Shown: positions 25,686 to 34,046, numbered from the stretch's first letter. The stretch: 64,000 bases of DNA from Anaeromyxobacter dehalogenans 2CP-1 (GCF_000022145.1 NC_011891.1:2864001-2928000); one strand, 5' to 3'. Program-made: numbers and translations. The notes: generated from the letters alone by a model not told the origin.

Positions 25686-26039
25686 GTGACCGCCTGCCTC
25701 GCCGCGCCGTGCCCCCGACCCGCCTCGTGCGATCCCGGCGGCCACCTCCGCCGCGCCATCGCGCTGATGCGCACCGGCGCCGCGGCCCTCGAGGCGCGGC
25801 GGTCCGCGGAGGCCGTCCGCGCCCTGGGCGCAGCGGTGGACCACCTGGTCTCGGTCCGCCTCGCGCTGGAGCCGGAGCACGCGCCCGAGGGCCAGGGCAC
25901 GCTCGCGGCGGCCTGCGTGCGGGCGGCGCGCCGGCTCACCGACGCGGCGCTGCTCGGCGACGCCGCGCTGGCCCGCGAGGCGGAGCGCGCCGTCGCGCCG
26001 CTGCTCGGGCCGGGGGCGCGCCCCGGGACGGCGCGATGA
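25686..26039 (+). CDS. Divergent FliS-like flagellin chaperone
   Basis: 117 residues. The helical core RRAIALMRTGAAALEARRSAEAVRALGAAVDHLVSVRLAL aligns in pattern with the FliS encoded at 27352, but the usual N-terminal Y..A....(P..L..LLYDG) segment is replaced by a Cys/Pro-rich stretch. FliS binds unfolded flagellin. A GTG start two bases after fliD has GGGGAG upstream. It may be a partner for one flagellin copy, or a degenerate duplicate. Assignment relies on helix pattern and order fliD-fliS-fliT. Confidence 0.6.
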   Translation: MTACLAAPCPRPASCDPGGHLRRAIALMRTGAAALEARRSAEAVRALGAAVDHLVSVRLALEPEHAPEGQGTLAAACVRAARRLTDAALLGDAALAREAERAVAPLLGPGARPGTAR

Positions 26040-26311
26040 GCACCCTGCTCGAGGACGCGCTCGCCGAGGTCGAGGCCGCGCTCGCCCGCGACGACGTGGC
26101 CGCCGCGGCGAGGGCGGTGCGCCGGGCCGCGGCCGCCTGCGAGGCGCTCGCCGCCGCCCGCGCCCGCCTGGACCCGCGCGCCCTGGCCCGCGCCGCCGAC
26201 GCCCAGCGCCGCGCGCTCGCCCGCGCCGAGGCCGGCCGCGCCCACCTGGCCGACGCGCTCGACCGGACCGCACGCTCGCGGCGCGCCGCGGCCGCGTACC
26301 GGCGCGGCTGA
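26036..26311 (+). CDS. Small helical protein in the FliT position
   Basis: 91 residues, nearly all alpha-helical and rich in Ala and Arg. It overlaps the FliS-like gene by 4 bases (ATGA). In many bacteria fliT, a small helical chaperone of FliD, follows fliD and fliS, so this is the natural candidate. Sequence alone does not show FliT motifs, so the call is positional. Confidence 0.5.
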   Translation: MSTLLEDALAEVEAALARDDVAAAARAVRRAAAACEALAAARARLDPRALARAADAQRRALARAEAGRAHLADALDRTARSRRAAAAYRRG

Positions 26312-26341
26312 GGCGGGCGGCGCGCGGATCGCGCCGCCGCC

Positions 26342-26370
26342 CTTAAGCCCGGGCCGGAGCGCGCCGAATC
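26342..26370 (+). promoter_or_regulatory. Candidate sigma-28 promoter of the second flagellin gene
   Basis: CTTAAG (26342-26347), 15 bases, GCCGAATC (26363-26370), ending 52 bases before the ATG. It has the best -35 (TAAG) of the three sigma-28-like sites in the window. Confidence 0.62.
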
Positions 26371-26422
26371 CCGGGGTGAAGCGCCCCTCGCGTCCAGCCG
26401 GGCGCGCCCCGGAGACCCGACC

Positions 26423-27262
26423 ATGTCCCTGTCCATCCGCACCAACATCGCCTCGCTGAACGCGCAGCGGAACCTGTCCACCACGCAGACCGCGCTCGAG
26501 TCCTCCATGTCGCGCCTGTCCTCCGGCTACCGCATCACCCGGGCCGGCGACGACGCCGCGGGGCTCGCCATCAGCACCAAGCTCGAGGCGCAGATCCGCA
26601 GCTACAACCAGGCGGCGCGCAACGCCAACGACGGCCTCTCGGTGATCCAGACCACCGAGGCGGCGCTGAACGAGACCTCCAACGTGCTGAGCCGGCTCCG
26701 CGAGCTGGCCATGCAGGCCGCCTCCGACGGCATCGGCGACACCGAGCGCGGCTACGTGCAGGCCGAGGCCGACCAGCTCCGCGCCGAGATCGACCGGATC
26801 GCGGCGGTCACGAAGTACGACGGGACGCCGCTGCTGGACGGCACCGGGACCGCGCTCGGGTTCCAGGTGGGCGTGGAGAGCGACGCGTCCGGCGACGACC
26901 GCATCGGCTTCTCCACCCTGGACGCGACCGCCAGCGCGCTCGGGCTGGACGCCTCCACGCTCGACTTCACCACCGCCACCGGGGCGCGCGACGCGCTCTC
27001 CACCCTCGACGCCGCCATGGAGACCATCTCCCGCAGCCGCGCCGACCTGGGCGCCGTGGGCAACCGCTTCCAGAGCACCATCGCGAACATCCAGTCGTTC
27101 GCCGAGGCGCTGTCCGCCGCGAACAGCCGCATCCGCGACGCCGACGTGGCCGAGGAGACCTCGCGGCTCGCGCGCGCGAACATCCTGCAGCAGGCCGGCG
27201 TGGCGGTGCTCGCCCAGGCGAACCAGACGCCGCAGCTCGCGCTCAAGCTGCTGGGCGGGTAG
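26423..27262 (+). CDS. fliC: Flagellin (copy 2)
   Basis: 279 residues, almost collinear with copy 1. Differences are mainly conservative and concentrate in the central region (for example TKYDGTPLLDGTGTAL against TKYNGTALLSGTSTSL). The same D0/D1 signatures are present and D2/D3 are absent. It has its own sigma-28-like promoter and GGAGA before the ATG. Two similar flagellins may form a mixed or segmented filament, or be used under different conditions; the sequence does not decide this. Confidence 0.97.
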   Translation: MSLSIRTNIASLNAQRNLSTTQTALESSMSRLSSGYRITRAGDDAAGLAISTKLEAQIRSYNQAARNANDGLSVIQTTEAALNETSNVLSRLRELAMQAASDGIGDTERGYVQAEADQLRAEIDRIAAVTKYDGTPLLDGTGTALGFQVGVESDASGDDRIGFSTLDATASALGLDASTLDFTTATGARDALSTLDAAMETISRSRADLGAVGNRFQSTIANIQSFAEALSAANSRIRDADVAEETSRLARANILQQAGVAVLAQANQTPQLALKLLGG

Positions 27263-27281
27263 CGCCGCACCGCACCGTCCT

Positions 27282-27298
27282 CCCGGGATGATCCCGGG
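27282..27298 (+). terminator. Small hairpin after flagellin 2
   Basis: Arms CCCGGGA and TCCCGGG around a TGA loop, 20 bases after the flagellin stop. Short, with no T-run, so termination is uncertain. Confidence 0.35.
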
Positions 27299-27351
27299 CC
27301 ACGAGCCCCGCGCCGCCTCCCCACCCTCCCTCCCGATCCCGAGGTACGCCC

Positions 27352-27735
27352 GTGAACCCAGCCGCCCGCCGCTACGCCCAGGCCGAGCGCCAGACCGCCT
27401 CCCCCGAGCGCCTCATGGTGCTCCTGTTCCAGGCGGCGCTGCGAAACGTCCGCGCCGGCGCCGAGGCGCTCGAGCGCGGCACCGCCGCCGAGGCGGCGCG
27501 CCCCCTCACCCTCGCGTCGGACATCGTGGTGGAGCTGCACGCCACCCTGGACCGTCCGCGCGCGCCGGAGCTCTGCGACCAGCTCGCGGCGATCTACCGC
27601 TTCGTGTGCGATCGGCTCGGGGCCGCCGCGCTGGCCCGCGACGCGCGCGCGGCGCGCGAGGCGGAGCGGGCCCTCGCCCCCATCGCCGAGGCGTTCGAGG
27701 CCGCCGCCGCGCGGCTCGCGGCCGGCGGGCGCTGA
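27352..27735 (+). CDS. fliS: Flagellin chaperone FliS
   Basis: 127 residues, typical FliS length. The N-terminus RRYAQAERQTASPERLMVLLFQAALRNVRAGAEALE matches FliS (Y....v.ta.P..Ll.lLyd.al). FliS binds the disordered C-terminus of flagellin in the cytosol. A GTG start has GAGG seven bases upstream. It lies after flagellin 2 and meets the minus-strand glycosyltransferase end to end (stops at 27735 and 27736). It keeps the canonical N-terminus that the FliS-like gene at 25686 lacks. Confidence 0.88.
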   Translation: MNPAARRYAQAERQTASPERLMVLLFQAALRNVRAGAEALERGTAAEAARPLTLASDIVVELHATLDRPRAPELCDQLAAIYRFVCDRLGAAALARDARAAREAERALAPIAEAFEAAAARLAAGGR

Positions 27736-29070
27736 TCAGCCCGCGGCCGCCGCCCGCGCGCGCGCCAGGAACAGCCGCGCGTCCTCGAGCGCGCCGAGCG
27801 CGTGCGCGGCCCGGGCCGCGGCGGCCCAGGCGCGCGGTGGGCCGCCCGCGGCCAGCACCGGCTCGAGCGCGGCGAGCGCCTCCCCGGCCCGGCCCAGCGC
27901 CACCAGCGCCTCGGCCTCCCCGGCCGCCGCCTCGATCCCCTCGGCCGGCGCGAGCGCGTCCGCCGGATGCGCCGGGGTGCGCGCCGCGCGGTACGCCGCG
28001 CGCGCCGCCTCCGCCCGGCCGGCCCGCAGCTCGACCGCGCCGAGGCGCGCCAGCGCCCGCGCCCGCCGCGCGTAGATCACCTGGTCGAACACCCCGCCCT
28101 CCAGCAGCGCGAGCGCGCGGCGCAGCTCGGCAGCGGCCCGCGCCAGCCGCTCCTCGCGCCCGGGCGCGCCCGGGGCGCCGGCGGAGATCTCCAGGGCGCA
28201 GGCCCGGAAGAACGGCAGGTCCGGGTTCGCGCCGCCGGCGGCCTCCGCCCGGTCGACCGCCTCGAGGGCGACCGCGGCGTCGCCGCGGCGGACCGCGAGC
28301 GCCGCCCGGACCACCGCGAGGCGCCGGATCGAGCGGTGGCGGGGCTGGCGGTCCAGCGCGGCCCAGGCACGCTCCGCGATCTCCCCGGCCTCCTCGGCCT
28401 CCCCGAGCGCGAGCAGCTCCGCCGCGAGGTAGCCGAGCGCGATGACGCTGTCGGGCTCGTCCTCGGCGCGCCGGCGCAGCAGCGCCAGGTTGCGCGCGCG
28501 CTTGCCCCGCCCGTCCCAGATCTCCTTCGAGTAGCCGAGGTGCACGAGGTCCACCTCCAGCGCGGCGATGCGCCCGCCCCGCGCCGCGGCCCACTCCAGC
28601 ACGCTCTCGTGGATCCGCCCGGTCCAGCGCAGCCCGGGCGCGCGCCGCACCACCCGCGGCAGCAGGGCCGGCGGCCCGGCGCGCCGCACGCCGGAGAGGA
28701 CCTCGCCCGCCGGCGCGTCGGGCGCGTCCGCGTTGTGACACCGGACCAGGCCCACGTCGAACGTGGCGCGCCGCAGCGCGCGCCGCAGGGCCACCCCCGC
28801 GCCCGGCGCGAGCCGCTCGTCCGCGTCGAGCGGGAGGATCCAGTCGCCGGTGGCGTGCGCCGCGGCGAGGTTTCGCGGCGCCGCGAAGTCGTCGTCCCAC
28901 GGGCGCTCCAGCACCCTGGCGCCGGCCGCGCGCGCCAGCTCGCGGGTCCGGTCGGTGGAGCCGGTGTCGACCAGCACGATCTCGTCGACGACCCCCCGGA
29001 CCGACTCCAGGCACCCGGGGAGCATCCGCTCCTCGTCCTTCGCGATGAGGCAGAGCGACACATGGGCCAT
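27736..29070 (-). CDS. Family 2 glycosyltransferase with C-terminal TPR-like region
   Basis: 444 residues. The N-terminal GT-A domain has VSLCLIAKDEERMLPGCLESV, EIVLVDTGSTDRTRELA and the nucleotide-sugar motif ILPLDADERL. The acceptor-side segment has GRIHESVLEW. From about residue 230 the protein is Ala/Leu-rich helical repeats resembling TPRs. Such GT2-TPR proteins occur near flagellin genes and can glycosylate proteins. It faces the fliS gene and may decorate flagellin; the sugar and target are not shown. GAGGG abuts the ATG, an odd spacing. Confidence 0.85.
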   Translation of the reverse strand: MAHVSLCLIAKDEERMLPGCLESVRGVVDEIVLVDTGSTDRTRELARAAGARVLERPWDDDFAAPRNLAAAHATGDWILPLDADERLAPGAGVALRRALRRATFDVGLVRCHNADAPDAPAGEVLSGVRRAGPPALLPRVVRRAPGLRWTGRIHESVLEWAAARGGRIAALEVDLVHLGYSKEIWDGRGKRARNLALLRRRAEDEPDSVIALGYLAAELLALGEAEEAGEIAERAWAALDRQPRHRSIRRLAVVRAALAVRRGDAAVALEAVDRAEAAGGANPDLPFFRACALEISAGAPGAPGREERLARAAAELRRALALLEGGVFDQVIYARRARALARLGAVELRAGRAEAARAAYRAARTPAHPADALAPAEGIEAAAGEAEALVALGRAGEALAALEPVLAAGGPPRAWAAAARAAHALGALEDARLFLARARAAAAG

Positions 29071-29082
29071 CCCTCGCAGCAG

Positions 29083-29098
29083 AGCAAGGGCGGTGCCG
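29083..29098 (-). promoter_or_regulatory. Sigma-54-like site just upstream of the glycosyltransferase
   Basis: On the minus strand CGGCACC-GCCC-TTGCT keeps the GG-N10-GC spacing and a perfect -12 TTGCT. Predicted transcription starts about two bases before the ATG at 29070, so the mRNA would be almost leaderless. That closeness makes the site less certain. Confidence 0.4.
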
Positions 29099-29137
29099 CC
29101 GCCGCCGCGCCCGTCGCGGCGCGGGGTTGCGCCCGCG

Positions 29138-29914
29138 TCACGCCGCTGGCGCGCCCGGCGCGTCGGCGCGCTGACACGGACCGCCCGCACCGAGCAGCGC
29201 CGCGGCCAGCTCGCCGAACCGGCGCAGGTCCACCGGCTTGGCCAGCACCACGGCGTGCGCGTCCTCGGCGTCGCTGGTGCCGCCGGCGGCGAGCAGGATC
29301 ACCGGCAGCCGCGCGCAGCCGGGATGCCCGCGGAGCGCCGCGAGCAGCGGCGCCGCGGCGGCCCCGACGGCGTCGCAGTCCAGCACCGCCAGGCCGTGGG
29401 GCGTGGCCGCGAGCGCCCGGAGCAGGGCCGCGGGATCGGGCAGCGCCGCCACCTCGACGGCGCGCCCGCCGGCCCGGCCCAGCGCCTCGAGCGCCGCGGC
29501 CAGCCCGGCGCGGAGCAGCGGATCCGGGGCGAACAGGGCGGCGGTGAGCGGCCCCGCTGCGCGAGCGTCCCCGGGCGCCGGCGGCTCGGGGGCCGCGCCC
29601 GCCGTCCGCCGCTGGAACAGCAGGTCGAGCTGGACGCGATCGCGGTGCGAGGCCGGCCGGAGCTCCACCGCCGCGATCGCGCCGCTCGCGAGCGGCGTGG
29701 CCCAGCGCACCTCGCCGGCGAGGTGCAGCTCGACGCGCTCCTGCGCGAGCACGAGCCGGACGCGCAGCCAGTCTCCCGGGGTGACCGGCGCGCGGGTCCG
29801 GACCAGCAGGCCGTGCTCGAGCTGCGGGACCGCGTCGCGACGCGCCGCGGTGGCGGAGCCGTACGCGAGCCCGATCTCCTCGCCCTCCATCCCTTCGGCG
29901 CTGCGGTCGCGCAT
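29138..29914 (-). CDS. PilZ-like domain joined to a degenerate receiver-like domain
   Basis: 258 residues. The first 100 resemble the myxococcal type of PilZ domain (GLLVRTRAPVTPGDWLRVRLVL, then LAGEVRWATP), which often lacks the RxxxR c-di-GMP motif; I see no clean copy here. Residues about 130-250 resemble a receiver (LTAALFAPDPLLRAGL, LAVLDCDAVG, VVLAKPVDL), but the usual acidic pair is reduced. The ATG at 29914 has a G-rich ribosome site; a GTG at 29956 is possible. It lies beside the glycosyltransferase and flagellar genes, so motility control is plausible. Confidence 0.6.
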   Translation of the reverse strand: MRDRSAEGMEGEEIGLAYGSATAARRDAVPQLEHGLLVRTRAPVTPGDWLRVRLVLAQERVELHLAGEVRWATPLASGAIAAVELRPASHRDRVQLDLLFQRRTAGAAPEPPAPGDARAAGPLTAALFAPDPLLRAGLAAALEALGRAGGRAVEVAALPDPAALLRALAATPHGLAVLDCDAVGAAAAPLLAALRGHPGCARLPVILLAAGGTSDAEDAHAVVLAKPVDLRRFGELAAALLGAGGPCQRADAPGAPAA

Positions 29915-30091
29915 CCGCCCCCCGCCCGATGCCGGGCCAGGATTCCCTACCGCCACGCGGACGGAGCGTCAGTCCCGTGACCGTGGGTGTAAGCGGCGGG
30001 CGCATTCACCGACCGTCCGCGCCCGAGCCAGGGCGGCCGGCGACCCTCCCCCGCCGGGGCCGGGGTCTCGCGCGCCGGCGGAATCCCCGGA

Positions 30092-32299
30092 TCAGGGCGC
30101 GGGCGCGAGGGCGGGGCCGGGTCGCACCGCGCCCAGCGTCCGGCGGAAGAATCCTGCGGTCCACTCCCAGCGCCGCTCCGCCGCGAGCGGCTCCGGCACC
30201 GCGTGCGTCGCGCCGGCGATCGGGACGAGCTCGAACGGGCGCCCGGCGCGGAACAGCGCGTCGGCCAGCGCGAGCGAGTGCGACAGGAACACGTTGTCGT
30301 CGGCCGTCCCGTGCAGCAGGAGCAGCGGCCGCTGCAGGCGCGGCGCCCAGGCCAGCAGCCCGCTCCGGGCGTACGCCTCGGCGCGATCGCCGGGCAGGCC
30401 CAGGTAGCGCTCGGTGTAGTACGTGTCGTACTGCTCCCAGTCCGCGACCGGCGCGCCCGCGACCGCCGCCTGGAAGCGATCCGGCCGGCGCATCACCGCG
30501 AGCGCCGCGAGGTAGCCGCCGAACGACCAGCCGGTGATCCCGGCGCGCGCCACGTCGGCCTCCGGGACCTCGCGCCCGAGCGCCTCGAGGGCCGCCACCT
30601 GGTCCTCGAGCGGCACCGTGCCGAGGTCGCCCGCGATGGCGCGCTCCCAGGCGCGGCCGCGGCGCGGCGTGCCCCGCCCCTCGAAGACGGCCACCAGGAA
30701 GCCCTGGTCGGCCAGCCACTGCTCGATCAGCATGGGCCGGTGCGCGACCTGCGGCACGTAGTACGCAGGCACCGGGCCGCCGTACACGTCCACCACCACC
30801 GGCAGCCGCGCCCCGGCGCCGAGCGCGCGCGGCCGCAGCACCGCCGCCCGGATCCCGTCCGCCCCGCCGAGCTGCCGCAGCTCGGTGGTGGGCACGAACG
30901 CCGGCTCCTCCGCGACGCTCGGCAGCACCGCCAGCCGCGCGCCGTCCGCGGCGAACACGGCGGTGACCGGCAACCGGCGCAGCGTGCTCCAGGTGACCGC
31001 CACGTTGCCGCCGCACGGCGCCAGCACCGCCTTGCGCGTCGCCGGCCCCGGCTCGCCGAGCGCGAGCCGTTCGGGCGCCGAGCCGGGCCGCACCCGGTAC
31101 AGCTCCTCGCGCGTGGGATCCGGCGCGCCCGCGAACACCAGCGCGTCGCCGTCCACCCCCGCGAACGCCGCGTACCCGAGCTCGCGCGGGACCGCCAGCC
31201 CGAGCCGCGCGCCGTCGGGGGCGCGCAGCTCCACCTCCGGCGCGCCGCCGCGCTCGGTCACCCACCAGAAGCGGCCGTCGGGGAGGAACGCCGGCATGCC
31301 CGGCCACAGGTTCAGCCAGGCGTCGTCGCGCTCGGCGAGCAGCGCGCGGGTCGCGCCGGTGGCGGGATCGGCCGCGAGCAGCCGCTCCTCGCGCTGGAGC
31401 CGGTCCTGCACCAGCAGCGCGAGCGGCCCGCCCTTCGACCAGCGCACCGCGGCCAGGTACGGGTAGCGCCCCGCGTCCCAGCGCATCTCCACGGCCGGAC
31501 CGCCCGCGGCGGGCACCACCTTCAGGCGCACGGCGGCGTTGGGCGTGCCGGCCCGCGGGTAGGCACGCGCCTCGCACGGCCGCGCCGGGCGCGCCGGGTC
31601 GCAGAGCATGCGCCGCTCCACCGCCGACTCGTCCACCTCCGCGTAGGCGATCCGCCGCGCGTCGGGCGACCACCAGAAGCCCTCGTCGCGGTCCATCTCC
31701 TCCTGCGCCACGAACTCGGCGAGGCCGTTCGTCACCTGCGGCCCGCGGGCGCGCGTGAGCCGCCGCTCGGGTCCGCGCGGCACCGCGCGCACGTACAGGT
31801 CCCCGCGCTTCACGTACGCGAGCGCGCGGCCGTCCGGCGAGAAGCGCGGGTCGAGCGCGCCCTCGGAGCCCGGCAGCGGGGCCGCGCGGCCGGCGGAGCG
31901 GTCGAGCAGCCACAGGCGCCCGCCCAGCCCGTACACCACCCGCGCCCCGTCCGGCGAGAGCACGAAGTGCGTGATGCCGCGCGCGGTGATGCGCTGCCGC
32001 TCCAGGCGCGCCGCCTCCTCGGGCGAGAGCGCCCCGGCCCCGTCCGCCTCGACGACGGTGCGCGTCACCCCGGTGGCGAGGTCGGTCTCGAGGAGCGCCT
32101 GCGCGCGCGACCGCGGCCCGGAGCGCAGGAACAGGGCCGTGCGCCCGTCCGGCGAGAGCTGGACGCCGGTGGGCCGCCCGGCGCGGAAGCCGCGCGTCTC
32201 GGCGTACTGGCGCAGGAACGGATCCGAGGGCGGCGGCGTGGGCGCGGCGTCGGCGGCCACGGCCGCGGCCAGGAGGAACGGGCACAGGAGCGCGGGCAT
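30092..32299 (-). CDS. Secreted dipeptidyl-peptidase IV-type serine peptidase (S9)
   Basis: 735 residues. A signal peptide (ALLCPFLLAAAVAADAA) is followed by a beta-propeller with WD-like repeats (LSPDG, FSPDG). FVAQEEMDRDEGFWWSPD matches the substrate-binding double Glu of DPP-IV. The C-terminal alpha/beta hydrolase carries the triad Ser (GWSFGGY, about 592), Asp (GTADDNV, about 667) and His (GATHAVP, about 699). It should remove X-Pro dipeptides from peptides in the periplasm or outside. Not part of an obvious operon. Start chosen at 32299 because it gives a clean signal peptide. Confidence 0.9.
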   Translation of the reverse strand: MPALLCPFLLAAAVAADAAPTPPPSDPFLRQYAETRGFRAGRPTGVQLSPDGRTALFLRSGPRSRAQALLETDLATGVTRTVVEADGAGALSPEEAARLERQRITARGITHFVLSPDGARVVYGLGGRLWLLDRSAGRAAPLPGSEGALDPRFSPDGRALAYVKRGDLYVRAVPRGPERRLTRARGPQVTNGLAEFVAQEEMDRDEGFWWSPDARRIAYAEVDESAVERRMLCDPARPARPCEARAYPRAGTPNAAVRLKVVPAAGGPAVEMRWDAGRYPYLAAVRWSKGGPLALLVQDRLQREERLLAADPATGATRALLAERDDAWLNLWPGMPAFLPDGRFWWVTERGGAPEVELRAPDGARLGLAVPRELGYAAFAGVDGDALVFAGAPDPTREELYRVRPGSAPERLALGEPGPATRKAVLAPCGGNVAVTWSTLRRLPVTAVFAADGARLAVLPSVAEEPAFVPTTELRQLGGADGIRAAVLRPRALGAGARLPVVVDVYGGPVPAYYVPQVAHRPMLIEQWLADQGFLVAVFEGRGTPRRGRAWERAIAGDLGTVPLEDQVAALEALGREVPEADVARAGITGWSFGGYLAALAVMRRPDRFQAAVAGAPVADWEQYDTYYTERYLGLPGDRAEAYARSGLLAWAPRLQRPLLLLHGTADDNVFLSHSLALADALFRAGRPFELVPIAGATHAVPEPLAAERRWEWTAGFFRRTLGAVRPGPALAPAP

Positions 32300-32313
32300 C
32301 GGCCCCGTTTGTA

Positions 32314-32865
32314 TCACCCGCGCCGGCGCGGCGCCGCGGACCGTCCGCCCGCCCTGCGCCGCGGGGCGGGCCCGAGCCGATGGCGGGTGCAGAGGAGGTC
32401 CGCGAGCCCGGAGGCGTCGTCGGCCTCGAACGCCGGGAGCGGGCGCGGTGGCGGCGCGTCGGTCACCACCGCGAACACCCGCCGGTCGCGCGCGCACAGG
32501 AACTCCGGCGACACGCCGCGCCGGTACACCTCGATCCGCGGCAGCGGCTCGCGCTTCCAGCCCTCGGCGAGCACCAGGTCCACCGCCGGCAACATGCGGG
32601 CGAGCGCGCGGGCGCCGCCGGCGGGTGGGCCGAAGTACGCCATGCCGGAGGGGCCCTCGATGGCGGCGGCCACTGCGCCGGCGCGCCGCAGCACCTCGGT
32701 GTCCTTGCCGCGCCGGTCGAACGGGTGCTCGTGGCCGGTGTGCTTCAGGATCCCGACGCGCAGGCCGCGCCGGGCCAGCTCCGCCACGAGCCGGCGCAGC
32801 AGCCGGGTCTTCCCGACGCCGCTCGGCCCGCTCACCGCCACGATGGGCGGCGCCCGCCGCGTCAC
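32314..32865 (-). CDS. mobB: Molybdopterin-guanine dinucleotide biosynthesis protein MobB
   Basis: 183 residues. The P-loop GPSGVGKTRLLRRLV begins near residue 12, and GILKHTGHEHPFDRRGKDTEVLRRAGA and LVLAEGWKREPLPRIEVYR are MobB signatures. MobB is a GTP-binding helper that delivers nucleotide to the molybdenum cofactor. The GTG at 32865 overlaps the moeA stop (GTGA), so the two are coupled. The C-terminus carries a short Arg-rich tail. MobA is not adjacent. Confidence 0.93.
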   Translation of the reverse strand: MTRRAPPIVAVSGPSGVGKTRLLRRLVAELARRGLRVGILKHTGHEHPFDRRGKDTEVLRRAGAVAAAIEGPSGMAYFGPPAGGARALARMLPAVDLVLAEGWKREPLPRIEVYRRGVSPEFLCARDRRVFAVVTDAPPPRPLPAFEADDASGLADLLCTRHRLGPAPRRRAGGRSAAPRRRG

Positions 32866-34046
32866 CCTGCGCAGTCCTCGAGCAGCCACGCCGCCACCTC
32901 CGCGCCCTCCGGCAGGTCGCCGGCGTCGGCGGGCACGAACAGCAGCGCGTCGGCGAGCGCCGGCCCGCGCACCTGCGCCGAGTCGCGGCCCAGCGGCCGC
33001 GCGCGCCCGCCGGGCTCCACGGCGGCCCACAGCAGCCGCGCCCGGCCCGGCCGCCCCTCCGCCGGCGCGGCCAGCCGCAGCGGGACCACGCGCCGCTCGG
33101 TCCGGGCCGCGCCGCACAGCGCCAGCAGCGCCGGGCGCGCGAACACCTCGAACGCGACCAGGCACGCCGACGGGCTGCCCGGCAGCCCCAGCACCGGCGC
33201 GCCGCCGGCGAGCGCGAACAGGAACGGCTTCCCCGGCTTCATGGGCACGCCGTGCACGCGCACGTCGGCCTGCAGGTGCGCGAGCGCCTCCGGGACGAGG
33301 TCGCGCGCGCCGATCGACACCCCGCCGATGGTCACCGCCGCGTCGGCGCTCGCGAGCGCGTCGCGGATCGCGGCGACCACCGCCTCGAGCCGGTCCGGCA
33401 CCGGCCGCCGCTCGACCTCCGCGCCCAGCGCGCGGACCAGCCCCGCCACCGCCTCGCCGTTCGAGTCCGGCGTGCGGCCGGACACGACCTCATCGCCGGT
33501 GGAGAGCACCGCCACCCGCGGCCGACGGCGCACCGACACGACCGGCCCGCCCACCGCCCGGAGCAGCGCCGCCTGCCGCGGGCCGACGCGAACGCCGGCC
33601 GCGAGCGCCAGCCCGCCGGCGGGCACGTCCTCGCCGGCCTGGCGCACGTGCTCGCCGCGGCGCGCCGCCTCGAGGAAGCGGACCCCGCCGCCCTCCTCGC
33701 GCGTCGCCTCCTCGCGCACCACCGCGTCCGCGCCCTGGGGCACCGTCGCGCCGGTGAAGATGCGCGCCGCCTCGCCGGGGGCGAGCGCCGCGGCGGGCAC
33801 GTCGCCGGCGTAGATCGTCTGCCGGACCGGGAGCACGGCCGGCCCGGTCACGTCGCCCGCGCGCACCGCGTAGCCGTCCATGGCGGCGCACGTGTGCGGC
33901 GGGGCCGGAACGCTCGCCAGCGCGGGGGACGCGAGCCAGCGGCCGAGCGCCTCCTCGGAGGGAACGTCCTCGGCGCCGACCGGGAGCAGCGCGGCGAGGA
34001 TGCCGTCGCGGATGCGGAGGAGCCTGTCCATCGTGGACCGCATCAT
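32862..34046 (-). CDS. moeA: Molybdopterin molybdenumtransferase MoeA
   Basis: 394 residues, normal length. Signatures are MDGYAVRAGDV, RIFTGATVPQGADAVV, VAVLSTGDEVV, HGVPMKPGKPFLFAL and GLPGSPSACLVAFEVF. MoeA inserts molybdate into adenylylated molybdopterin, completing Moco for enzymes such as nitrate reductase. Starts at 34046, 34043 and 34031 are in frame and no ribosome site decides. It is divergent from an FNR-like regulator, with an FNR-like box between them. Confidence 0.93.
   Translation of the reverse strand: MMRSTMDRLLRIRDGILAALLPVGAEDVPSEEALGRWLASPALASVPAPPHTCAAMDGYAVRAGDVTGPAVLPVRQTIYAGDVPAAALAPGEAARIFTGATVPQGADAVVREEATREEGGGVRFLEAARRGEHVRQAGEDVPAGGLALAAGVRVGPRQAALLRAVGGPVVSVRRRPRVAVLSTGDEVVSGRTPDSNGEAVAGLVRALGAEVERRPVPDRLEAVVAAIRDALASADAAVTIGGVSIGARDLVPEALAHLQADVRVHGVPMKPGKPFLFALAGGAPVLGLPGSPSACLVAFEVFARPALLALCGAARTERRVVPLRLAAPAEGRPGRARLLWAAVEPGGRARPLGRDSAQVRGPALADALLFVPADAGDLPEGAEVAAWLLEDCAG

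Noticed and set aside
29957-30091. Possible small gene between the PilZ-like gene and the peptidase
   Set aside because: No start with ribosome site and only short Arg-rich frames.
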